A stretch of DNA of 40,742 bases from an uncultured Collinsella sp. Its GTDB lineage: Bacteria; Actinomycetota; Coriobacteriia; Coriobacteriales; Coriobacteriaceae. The translations under genes were made by a program, and so were the position numbers. Shown here piece after piece: positions 24,672 through 31,678 of this stretch. The DNA lies in NCBI GenBank assembly GCA_900547655.1, contig URHQ01000008.1:1-40742 (forward strand), read 5' to 3'. Numbering within the stretch: position 1 is the stretch's first letter; each line of letters opens with the position of its first letter. The notes below the pieces were generated by a model. That model searched no databases. It was not told where the DNA came from and worked only from the letters and a program-made list of their open reading frames with translations.

Positions 24672-25376
24672 CTATCGGGTTGCCTGGACAAGTTGATCCA
24701 GGGTGCAGCCCTGTTGATAGATATAGGTAAGGTATTGCGTGCATGCGCGATAGGAGTCGAAGGTCGTGAGCGCCTGTTCGACGTTCGTGTATACCTTCCA
24801 GGCGCCAAAGACCTTATAGTTTTCGCCGTGCTGGACGATAAACTGATGGACATCTTCGTAGGGATAGCCCAAAAAATAGCCAATTTCGTGGGGGAACTCG
24901 CACATGCACCCCGTATCGCAGTGCCTATTTCGCGCGAGTGCGCAGACACTGCCGTCATAGGCGCTTTCTGCGGCATTGCTGCTTGCCAGCGTGATGCGCG
25001 CGGCGAGATGCACCAGGGATGCGGACAGGTTGTGGACATCGTAGCCTTCGGCGACAAGCGCCGTCGCGGCGCGGGGGTCGGAGAGATATCGCATGAGGTC
25101 CGCAGGGCGGTACACATAGATGAGCGCTCCGCAGGGGCGCCAGACCAAAACGCTCATGTGGATCCCGAGCGGCTGGAGCTCGCGGTTGCATTGGGCTATG
25201 ACGGCGAGCAGGCGAGAGCGTCGCTCTTCGATTTGAGCGACGCCGGGTTTTCCGTTTTGGTTGGCGTAAACGCCGGGATAGGTAAAGAGCGAAGCCGGCT
25301 TGATGCCTGCGAGCGTAGGGGAGCAGTTGCGTACGACAGCCGTTTGGTATGTTGGGATGTCAATGGTTCGAGTCAC
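24672..25376 (-). CDS. DUF3793-family protein
   Basis: A 234-residue cytoplasmic protein of unknown function, assigned to DUF3793 from the conserved segment CEFPHEIGYFLGYPYEDV followed by WKVYTN. Several cysteines lie just before it. The family is found in anaerobes, often next to flavodoxin or ferrous-iron transport genes, which fits this operon. The start is a GTG at 25376 with AAAGGGG close upstream. Confidence 0.85.
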   Translation of the reverse strand: MTRTIDIPTYQTAVVRNCSPTLAGIKPASLFTYPGVYANQNGKPGVAQIEERRSRLLAVIAQCNRELQPLGIHMSVLVWRPCGALIYVYRPADLMRYLSDPRAATALVAEGYDVHNLSASLVHLAARITLASSNAAESAYDGSVCALARNRHCDTGCMCEFPHEIGYFLGYPYEDVHQFIVQHGENYKVFGAWKVYTNVEQALTTFDSYRACTQYLTYIYQQGCTLDQLVQATR

Positions 25377-25415
25377 GTTGCCCCTTTCGAGCCCTCACCT
25401 GTTAGCCTAGGAAAA

Positions 25416-25443
25416 CTTATACACGAAAGTAAGCCTTGGTCAA
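25416..25443 (-). promoter_or_regulatory. Promoter of the DUF3793-flavodoxin operon
   Basis: On the minus strand TTGACC (25443-25438) and TATAAG (25421-25416) are 16 bases apart. The spacer and -10 contain the imperfect repeat CTTA/TAAG, a possible metal-regulator site, which is inference. Confidence 0.6.
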
Positions 25444-25506
25444 CAAAAAAGTTTGAAGCGGGAAACTAATTGACTGAACCGACACGAGTTTGGAGTAAGA
25501 TGGGAA

Positions 25507-25522
25507 CACCCCATGGGGGTAT
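25507..25522. promoter_or_regulatory. CsoR-like GC-palindrome upstream of the heavy-metal protein
   Basis: CCCCATGGGG (25509-25518) is a perfect palindrome set in CACCCCATGGGGGTATA. CsoR copper-sensor operators have this form, with C and G runs flanked by TA. TTGACT (25470-25475) and TAAGAT (25496-25501) lie just upstream with a long 20-base spacer. No csoR gene is in the window. Confidence 0.35.
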
Positions 25523-25552
25523 AGGTATAAGTATTTGGAGGAAGGGGAACGC

Positions 25553-25936
25553 ATGGATGATTTGCTTAACCCCGCGAATGCCATCGTGCTTGCCGTGATT
25601 GTCGTTGGTATGTTCTTTGGGCTGCGTCGCATTGCGGCGTCGACGCATGGAAAGAGTTGCTGCAGTGATGGCGCGAGCGGCAAGAAAGCCAAGAGGGTTG
25701 TGGTGGCAGACACCGACGAGTCCCGCTACCCCTATCGTGAGGAGCTGCTTATCGGCGGCATGAGCTGCGACGGCTGCGCTCAGAATGTGACGAATGCCCT
25801 CAATACGCTTGATGGCGTGTGGGCAACGGTAACGTATGCGGACCACACGGCGCGCGTACGCTCGAAGCGCCCGGTTGATCGCGACACACTCGAGACGGCG
25901 GTGAGGGGTGCGGGCTATTACGTTATGAAAATGTAG
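25553..25936 (+). CDS. Membrane-anchored heavy-metal-associated (HMA) domain protein
   Basis: A 127-residue protein. One membrane helix (about residues 9-24) is followed by a short basic linker with a CC pair (C36-C37), reminiscent of FeoB-associated Cys-rich proteins. A heavy-metal-associated domain starts near residue 63; its metal loop is GMSCDGC with C72 and C75. It probably holds copper or another soft metal at the membrane, but the metal is not proven. The ATG at 25553 has GGAGGAAGGGG upstream. No metal-transporting ATPase is adjacent. Confidence 0.82.
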   Translation: MDDLLNPANAIVLAVIVVGMFFGLRRIAASTHGKSCCSDGASGKKAKRVVVADTDESRYPYREELLIGGMSCDGCAQNVTNALNTLDGVWATVTYADHTARVRSKRPVDRDTLETAVRGAGYYVMKM

Positions 25937-26208
25937 GCGTTGCCCTCTCCGGTGGGTACCAGCCTCCTGCCCATTGTGACTATCGGCATCCAAAAATTTG
26001 CGCAAAAATAACCTTTAGATGCGGCAAAAGTGGAGTTTGGTGACGGTTTGCGCGGAATTCGCTACCAATCGAGCATCTATTAACCCGTCCAAAAAGTTAC
26101 AGGTGTATATTTATACGCTAATTATTGCTGTGCTCAGATTGCAATTAACCGTGGACAGAAATGAAGAATGCTAAAACTGGGCTTTAGGACAGGGGAGGCT
26201 ATAACCTT
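25937..26208. other. Intergenic stretch before the surface-protein gene
   Basis: This AT-richer spacer holds no gene. GTATATTTATAC (about 26105-26116) is a near palindrome in a promoter-like region. GGGGAGG just before 26209 is the ribosome site of the surface protein. Confidence 0.3.
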
Positions 26209-28797
26209 ATGAGACGAGTGGGAACACTTGGCTTGGTGGCAGCGCTTGCCGCTATCTTGGTATCGCCGCTGCCGGCGCACGCCGAAGACGCATCGGGTAC
26301 CGTTACCTACAATGCGGGAAATGGGTATTCCTTTGAGAAGCTCTCGCATCCTACGGTAGGAACGTCGCAGCCGGATGGCATCGTCGACTACCAGGGTGAC
26401 GGTGCCGTTGCCGTTCCGGGCGCCGATGGTAACACGGCCAACAACGAAGGCGATCGAGGCCAGAGCTACACTTGGGCGGCTGCGAGCTATGGTGACTGGC
26501 TTTATGTGGGCACCTGCTATGCGGCGATGGGCAACACGCTTACGCTCATGAACGGCACGCTGGGCGATTCCTTTGATGCCGAGACCATGCGCCTGACGCT
26601 GGAGGCCATGTTTAACGGCACGTTCTTCTATGGACAGCAGAAGGAGGACGGCACGGCCGACAAGGACAGCGGCGGCATCTTGGTCAAGATCAATACCAAG
26701 ACCGGTGAGACCAAGCTGCTGCTCTCTGAATCGCTCAACGGCGTTGGCCCTTTGTTCCGCAATGCCGTGAGCTATAAGGGCAAGCTCTATTTCTGCGGCA
26801 GCGTCAGGACCAATGGCGGCAAAAGCGGCCTGCCTGCTGTATATGAGATCGATCCCAAGACGGATGAGTACAAAGTTGTCTATCAGGGGCTTTCGAGCAT
26901 GCAGGATTACGGTGCTGCCTATAAGCAGGGCATTTCTACTGGTATCCGCGGCATGTGTGTCCATGATGGCCAACTCGTCATCAGTAATGTGGGTAAAGAC
27001 GCGGCCGGTAACTTTGTGTCGACAATTCTGACGTCGTCTGACCCGTCGAAGGGCCAGGACAGCTTCACCGAGATTGCCAACTCGGGCACGCTGTTTGGCT
27101 ATCCGGCGATTCGCTATCAGGACAGCATCTACGGCGGTGCCATTTGGGATATGGTCTCGTACAATGGCCATCTCTATGCGACCATCTGCACCGGTACGCC
27201 CGAGAACGCTCCCGATGATAATTCCATGCAGTCGTTTGCCATGGTCCGTGGCGACAAGAACGCTGACGGCAGCTATACGTGGACTCCGATTGTCGGCGAC
27301 CAGGAGGCGGACGGTGCAAGGTACTGCTTTGGCATCGATCCTGCCCGTACCCGTTCTGGCGCTGCCAACCTCATCGTCTACAACGACTACCTCTATATCG
27401 GTGAATACAACGACGAGGAGATTGCTCTCGAGCGCATCCTGTTCAACAAATCAAACACCGAAGAGGGCGGCAAGAGCAGCATGGGCGGCGTTGACTGCTC
27501 GTTTGTGAATGCCAATCTTGAGCAGTCGGTCAACATCTATCGCATGGACAAGGACGAGAACATGGAGCTCGTCGTTGGCGATCGCACCGACATGTTCCCC
27601 GATGGCGGTATTTCCGGCCTGACTTCGGGCTTTGGCCGAAACGAGAACCAGTACATTTGGCGCATGCAGAAGTTCGACGGCAAGCTGTATATCGGTACCT
27701 TTGATACCGCGAGCCTGCTTGAGCCGATCGGCCAGTTCTCCAATGGCGACATTATCGATATGACGCCCGAGGAGTGGGCCTCTCAGGTTCAGCGCCTTAG
27801 GGATCTGCTCAATCACCTGCTCGACAAGAAATCGCCTGACGACCCCATCGTTCCCGTGAACACGCTTGCGGACGATGATTCAAACGAGGCCGCCGAGGTC
27901 GATGACGAGAAGGCTGAGGCCGCCGAGGTCGATGGCGAGAAGGCTGAGGCCGCCGAGGTCGATGGCGAGAAGGCTGAGGCCGTCGAGGTCGACGACGAGA
28001 AGACCGAGGTTGCTAAGGGCTTTTGCGATCTGAGCGATGCGTTGGATGAGGCCGCGGGCGACCTTTGCGATCAGGCTGCGACGATGTCCGAAGAAGTCGA
28101 GGACGACGCCGCTTATGTCCAGAAGGTCGATAGCGAGATTGCGTACTTCAAGTCTTTTGCCGATCAGTATCAGGACATGCTCGATAGCTATGAGAGCCTG
28201 AAGCAGCAGTACGAGGATGCCTATGGCACCGAGCTGCCGAGCGATATTCAGGATGCGCTCGATAAGCTGCTGAGCGAGGAGAACCTCAAGAAGTTGCAGA
28301 GTGTGCTTACGTGCATGTGTTACCTTCGCGATGCCGAGCGTGGCTTTGATATGTATGTGACCGAGGACGGCGTGAACTTTACGACGCTGACGACCAATGG
28401 CTTTAACGATCCGTATAACCATGGTCTGCGCACCTTTGCGGTGACCAACCAGGGTCTGTGCCTTGGTACCGCCAACCCGTTCTATGGCTGCCAGGTTTGG
28501 ATCCAGCGCAAGGAGAATTCGGAGAATCCGATTGATCCCGGTACTCCGGATCCGACGGAACCCACCGATCCTTCGCAGCCGGGTGGCGGCGATCAGCCTG
28601 GTGGCAGCCAGACGGGCGGCAACGACCAGTCGAGCAGCACCACGACGACAGTTTCGACGACCACCAAGAAGGCTCCGAAGGATGGCTCGCTGCCTCACGC
28701 TGGCGACTCGACCCTCACGCTGGTCTTGGGATTGCTGGTTGCAGCTGCCGCAGTGCTTGGCATTGCCCTCGTCTTGCGCAAGCGTTCTCGTCGCTAG
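26209..28797 (+). CDS. Sortase-anchored surface protein with beta-propeller-like repeats
   Basis: An 862-residue exported protein. The signal peptide ends near PAHAED (about residue 25). Residues about 80-510 contain repeated blade-like motifs such as YGDWLYVGT, YKGKLYFCG, YNGHLYATI, YNDYLYIGE and FDGKLYIGT, which suggests a beta-propeller. Four 10-residue repeats (about residues 560-599, EAAEVDGEKA type) and a helical coiled-coil region follow, then another blade-like part. A proline/threonine linker leads to LPHAG, a hydrophobic helix and RKRSRR, a variant LPXTG sorting signal. The ligand is unknown; adhesion or glycan binding is possible. Its stop overlaps that of the convergent YolD-like gene. 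Confidence 0.85.
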   Translation: MRRVGTLGLVAALAAILVSPLPAHAEDASGTVTYNAGNGYSFEKLSHPTVGTSQPDGIVDYQGDGAVAVPGADGNTANNEGDRGQSYTWAAASYGDWLYVGTCYAAMGNTLTLMNGTLGDSFDAETMRLTLEAMFNGTFFYGQQKEDGTADKDSGGILVKINTKTGETKLLLSESLNGVGPLFRNAVSYKGKLYFCGSVRTNGGKSGLPAVYEIDPKTDEYKVVYQGLSSMQDYGAAYKQGISTGIRGMCVHDGQLVISNVGKDAAGNFVSTILTSSDPSKGQDSFTEIANSGTLFGYPAIRYQDSIYGGAIWDMVSYNGHLYATICTGTPENAPDDNSMQSFAMVRGDKNADGSYTWTPIVGDQEADGARYCFGIDPARTRSGAANLIVYNDYLYIGEYNDEEIALERILFNKSNTEEGGKSSMGGVDCSFVNANLEQSVNIYRMDKDENMELVVGDRTDMFPDGGISGLTSGFGRNENQYIWRMQKFDGKLYIGTFDTASLLEPIGQFSNGDIIDMTPEEWASQVQRLRDLLNHLLDKKSPDDPIVPVNTLADDDSNEAAEVDDEKAEAAEVDGEKAEAAEVDGEKAEAVEVDDEKTEVAKGFCDLSDALDEAAGDLCDQAATMSEEVEDDAAYVQKVDSEIAYFKSFADQYQDMLDSYESLKQQYEDAYGTELPSDIQDALDKLLSEENLKKLQSVLTCMCYLRDAERGFDMYVTEDGVNFTTLTTNGFNDPYNHGLRTFAVTNQGLCLGTANPFYGCQVWIQRKENSENPIDPGTPDPTEPTDPSQPGGGDQPGGSQTGGNDQSSSTTTTVSTTTKKAPKDGSLPHAGDSTLTLVLGLLVAAAAVLGIALVLRKRSRR
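27886..28005 (+). repeat. Four in-frame 30-bp tandem repeats
   Basis: Units start at 27886, 27916, 27946 and 27976. Units 2 and 3 are identical, unit 1 differs by one base, and unit 4 by several. They encode an acidic decapeptide repeat in the surface protein. The count is likely to vary between strains by slippage. Confidence 0.95.
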
Positions 28798-29231
28798 GCT
28801 CGTCCGCGCAGTTCGATGTCTTGGATATCGTCGAAGTCGATGGCGATGTCTTTGAGCTTGAGGAGCTTGAAGGCGGGGAGTACCTCGTTGAGAATGCCGG
28901 TGCGGGAGCGATAGCCGTACGTATCGTAATAGGTGACACGAACCAAGTCGCCACGTTTGAGACCCTCGAGCTTTTTAGAAAGTACGAGGGCTTTTTCTTC
29001 CGTGAGCTCACGTTTTGGCTCGACGGTGATTTCCTGCTTGCGCACGAGTTCGTAGTATCCCGTGAGGGCGGCAAAGGGCATAAACTGTGCGGCGCGGTTG
29101 GCGCGCACGGCACCGTTGGCAGTGAGGTTGGGGTCGGCGACGCGGCGTCTGCCCTCGGGGTCCGCCAGGCGCTCGAAGGCGGTCGGCGGGCGCACGGGCT
29201 GTTGTTTGGGCTTAGGCACGGTGTCCTCCAA
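28794..29231 (-). CDS. YolD-like protein
   Basis: A 145-residue protein of the YolD-like family. The typical core is NRAAQFMPFAALTGYYELV (about residues 44-63), followed by a small beta domain. In Firmicutes, YolD-like genes sit next to Y-family polymerases such as UvrX/YqjW. Here the gene overlaps the 3' end of such a polymerase gene by 20 bases, so the pair is translationally coupled. The function is not established; a regulatory or accessory role in SOS mutagenesis is the usual suggestion. Confidence 0.85.
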   Translation of the reverse strand: MEDTVPKPKQQPVRPPTAFERLADPEGRRRVADPNLTANGAVRANRAAQFMPFAALTGYYELVRKQEITVEPKRELTEEKALVLSKKLEGLKRGDLVRVTYYDTYGYRSRTGILNEVLPAFKLLKLKDIAIDFDDIQDIELRGRA

Positions 29232-30717
29232 CTTGGTCGTTGCGTTCGCGCGCGGTGGCGCCGGCGGTAAAGCTTAATCCCTTGACGAGCGCGTTCTTGC
29301 CGTACTTGCCTTTCACAGCCAGGACGGCGCGCGCCAGGTCGCGCTCGCGCTCATCGGCCTCGACATCGCTGAACAGATCGATGGTGGCAAATTCCTCGGG
29401 CATGAGGTTGCCAAATCCCAGATTGATACGCTTGACCGGTCGCTTGGGGTCGACCGTTTGCGCCCAAAGGTCATCGAAATAGCCCATGATCTTCTTAAAC
29501 GAATTGGTGCGCTCGGGCAGCTTGCGCGAGGCGTTGGAGTGCGCAAAGAGCGCGGCATAGCCACCACGCGGTTTGCCGCCATGCTCTCCCACAAAGATAC
29601 CATCGATTGCCTGCGCTTCGCGCACCAGGCGGCGCCGTTCGTCATCGCGCTGGACGGGCTTGGGAGCACGGGGCGCGAGCTCGGGGCCGGCGGTTGCGGT
29701 GGGTTCGATGCTCGACGTACTCGAGCGCAGGTGTCCGCATCCGTCCACATATTGTGCAGTACCGCTGGAATCAAGCCTGCGTATGTCAGCGCGCTCGCTC
29801 GCGTAGCCCACAAAGAGCGAGATACTGTCGCAGACCACGTGCTTATCGACCAAGTCCAACACGGCGTTGTCGACCATCTCGCGCAAGACGGTGTAGGCCT
29901 GCTCGTAGGCATAACCCTTCGAGAGCACCTGTCCTGTGGTGGTCGAAGTTGCTTGCGGGCGATAGGCTTGGATATCGGCGATGGTTGTCGGTTCGCGTCC
30001 AAAGGCGTGGTCGATGAGATATTCGGCATTGACGCCGAGCTCGTCGTAAAGCAGGTTTTCGTCGAGCGCCGCGACGCCCATCAGGTCGTAGACGCCATAC
30101 TTTTCGAGACGGGCTGCCACACCGGGGCCGATGCCCCAGATGTCGGTGATGGGGCGGTGGGGCCAGATTTCTTTGCGAAAGGTTTCGTCGTCGAGTTTGC
30201 CGATACGACTGGGCACGTGCTTGGCGGTGATGTCGAGTGCCACCTTAGCCTGGAATAGGTTGGGGCCGATCCCGACCGTTGCCGTGATGCCCGTGCGCCC
30301 CAAGACCTCGTCGCGCAGCGTGCAGGCGAACCCTTCCGCATCGGTGTGATAGAGGTCCAGATAGGGCGTCACGTCGATAAAGCACTCATCGATGGAGTAG
30401 ACGTGCACGTCCTGGGGGCTGACGTATTCCAGATAGATGCCGTAGATTTGCGCCGACACCTCCATGTAGTGCTGCATACGCGGCACTGCTTTGATGTAGT
30501 CGATGCCGTCGGGAATCTCGAACAGACGGCAGCGGTTGTGAATACCTAAGTCCTTCATGGCCTGCGTGATAGCGAGACAGATGGTCGTGCGTCCGCGCGA
30601 TTCGTCGGCAACGACCAGGTTGGTGGTGAGCGGATCGAGCCCACGGTCGACGCACTCGACGCTGGCATAAAACGTCTTGAGGTCGATGCAGATATAGGTG
30701 TGCTGCTCGTGCGCCAT
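29212..30717 (-). CDS. Y-family DNA polymerase (UvrX/UmuC-like)
   Basis: A 501-residue error-prone lesion-bypass polymerase. The catalytic acids are D12 (ICIDLKTFYASVE) and D110-E111 (YSIDECFIDV). A helix-hairpin-helix (WGIGPGVAARLEKYG) follows. The little-finger domain is interrupted by a roughly 80-residue proline/serine/charged insert around residues 320-410, after which it resumes (RTNSFKKIMGYFDDLW). The ATG at 30717 has GGAAGG 6 bases upstream. A strong promoter and SOS box lie upstream, so it should be DNA-damage inducible with its YolD partner. Confidence 0.93.
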   Translation of the reverse strand: MAHEQHTYICIDLKTFYASVECVDRGLDPLTTNLVVADESRGRTTICLAITQAMKDLGIHNRCRLFEIPDGIDYIKAVPRMQHYMEVSAQIYGIYLEYVSPQDVHVYSIDECFIDVTPYLDLYHTDAEGFACTLRDEVLGRTGITATVGIGPNLFQAKVALDITAKHVPSRIGKLDDETFRKEIWPHRPITDIWGIGPGVAARLEKYGVYDLMGVAALDENLLYDELGVNAEYLIDHAFGREPTTIADIQAYRPQATSTTTGQVLSKGYAYEQAYTVLREMVDNAVLDLVDKHVVCDSISLFVGYASERADIRRLDSSGTAQYVDGCGHLRSSTSSIEPTATAGPELAPRAPKPVQRDDERRRLVREAQAIDGIFVGEHGGKPRGGYAALFAHSNASRKLPERTNSFKKIMGYFDDLWAQTVDPKRPVKRINLGFGNLMPEEFATIDLFSDVEADERERDLARAVLAVKGKYGKNALVKGLSFTAGATARERNDQVGGHRA

Positions 30718-30748
30718 CCGTGCCCTTCCATCAAACACATGTTCTTAT

Positions 30749-30762
30749 CGAATACTTGTTCG
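30749..30762. promoter_or_regulatory. SOS box (LexA site) of the Y-polymerase operon
   Basis: CGAATACTTGTTCG matches the Gram-positive LexA consensus CGAAC-N4-GTTCG with one change. It is part of a wider palindrome, TATCGAA-N6-TTCGATA. It lies immediately downstream of the -10 box, where bound LexA would block transcription. Confidence 0.8.
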
Positions 30763-30791
30763 ATAATACCCGCTCGTCCGGACGTCGTCAA
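30763..30791 (-). promoter_or_regulatory. Promoter of the Y-polymerase/YolD operon
   Basis: On the minus strand TTGACG (30791-30786) and TATTAT (30768-30763) are 17 bases apart. The SOS box abuts the -10. Confidence 0.8.
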
Positions 30792-30797
30792 AACCTG

Positions 30798-30827
30798 TCA
30801 AAAAGGGACTGGTTTGTTTTGGCAGGT
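30798..30827 (+). repeat. 30-bp repeat, left copy
   Basis: TCAAAAAGGGACTGG with the following 15 bases is an inverted copy of 31526-31555, with 27 of 30 bases the same. The two flank one gene (30904-31479). Confidence 0.85.
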
Positions 30828-30903
30828 ATAGTCGTGCAACTGCATCGGGTTTTAACGCAGCTCTAAAGAGTGCGAAACAGCTCGGAAAACCTCGCTTCGT
30901 AGC

Positions 30904-31479
30904 ATGAGCCTAAAGATTGATACCGCCTATGCGCACGGAAGGGTTGTGGAAACGATGGTCAACTATGGGTTTGGTATGCCGACGCGTCTTGTTGCGGATG
31001 GAGACGTGGCTCGCTGGTGTGGACGATTGGTCGCTCACTACGGCGGCACCAAGGCGCTGGTCGTGCTGGGCGGTGACAGGCATACGCGCGATGAGCTTGT
31101 TTCGGCGGCACTTGGCTCGCTTGATCGAGCCCTACTCGAGCGCGTACTTTTCCGCTGCGGCTCGTTTGAGGGCGACGGGGGAGACGAGCTGGTCGACGAA
31201 GCCGTGGCCCTGGCGACCGACGAAGGCGTGGACTTTGTCCTGGCGATTGGCGATGCCGATACTGCCGGCTTTGCGCGCGAGCTCGCGCGTCGCATGGCAG
31301 CGCTCGATGCCGGCGAAGATGGTTTTGTTCCTTATGGATGCATTCTCTCGGAGGGCAAGGTGCCTGCCGTCGTGGGAGCCGGCGAGGTTCCCGTTTTTGC
31401 CATTATCGCGCCCGAACTGCTTGAGGGCATTGGGTCTCCTCTGCGTGAGTTGCTCGGAAGCGTCTGCGCCGCGGCCTAA
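30904..31479 (+). CDS. Truncated iron-alcohol-dehydrogenase-like protein
   Basis: A 191-residue protein resembling only the N-terminal nucleotide-binding half of iron-containing alcohol dehydrogenases. A start like FGMPTRLVADGDV, then YGGTKALVVLGGDR, and later DFVLAIGDADTAGF in place of the usual GGGS-x-D motif. The C-terminal metal-binding helical domain, normally another 190 residues, is missing. The frame is open and ends cleanly. It may be a decayed gene or a domain with a new role. It is bracketed by inverted 30-bp repeats, and its ribosome site is weak. Confidence 0.6.
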   Translation: MSLKIDTAYAHGRVVETMVNYGFGMPTRLVADGDVARWCGRLVAHYGGTKALVVLGGDRHTRDELVSAALGSLDRALLERVLFRCGSFEGDGGDELVDEAVALATDEGVDFVLAIGDADTAGFARELARRMAALDAGEDGFVPYGCILSEGKVPAVVGAGEVPVFAIIAPELLEGIGSPLRELLGSVCAAA

Positions 31480-31525
31480 TATTTGCCATAAAGGGATGGG
31501 TTATTATTGGTTGGTAAAGCGTTTG

Positions 31526-31555
31526 ACCTGCCAAAAGAAGCCTGTCCCTTTTTGA
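31526..31555 (-). repeat. 30-bp repeat, right inverted copy
   Basis: The inverted partner of 30798-30827, in the spacer before pgi. The three differing bases all lie in the middle third. Confidence 0.85.
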
Positions 31556-31678
31556 TCGGTTGCCGTTTGGGGGCCGATTGGCAACGCTCGCTGATTATAG
31601 TCTTGACCTGCGCTAGAATAGTGGCATCTGAATGTCCGGGCGCATGGAGGCGTGCGCCCGTATGCTGAGGAGGACTCT

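Noticed and set aside
27886..28005. 30-bp tandem repeats considered as a CRISPR array
   Set aside because: The units are contiguous without spacers and lie in frame inside a surface-protein gene.
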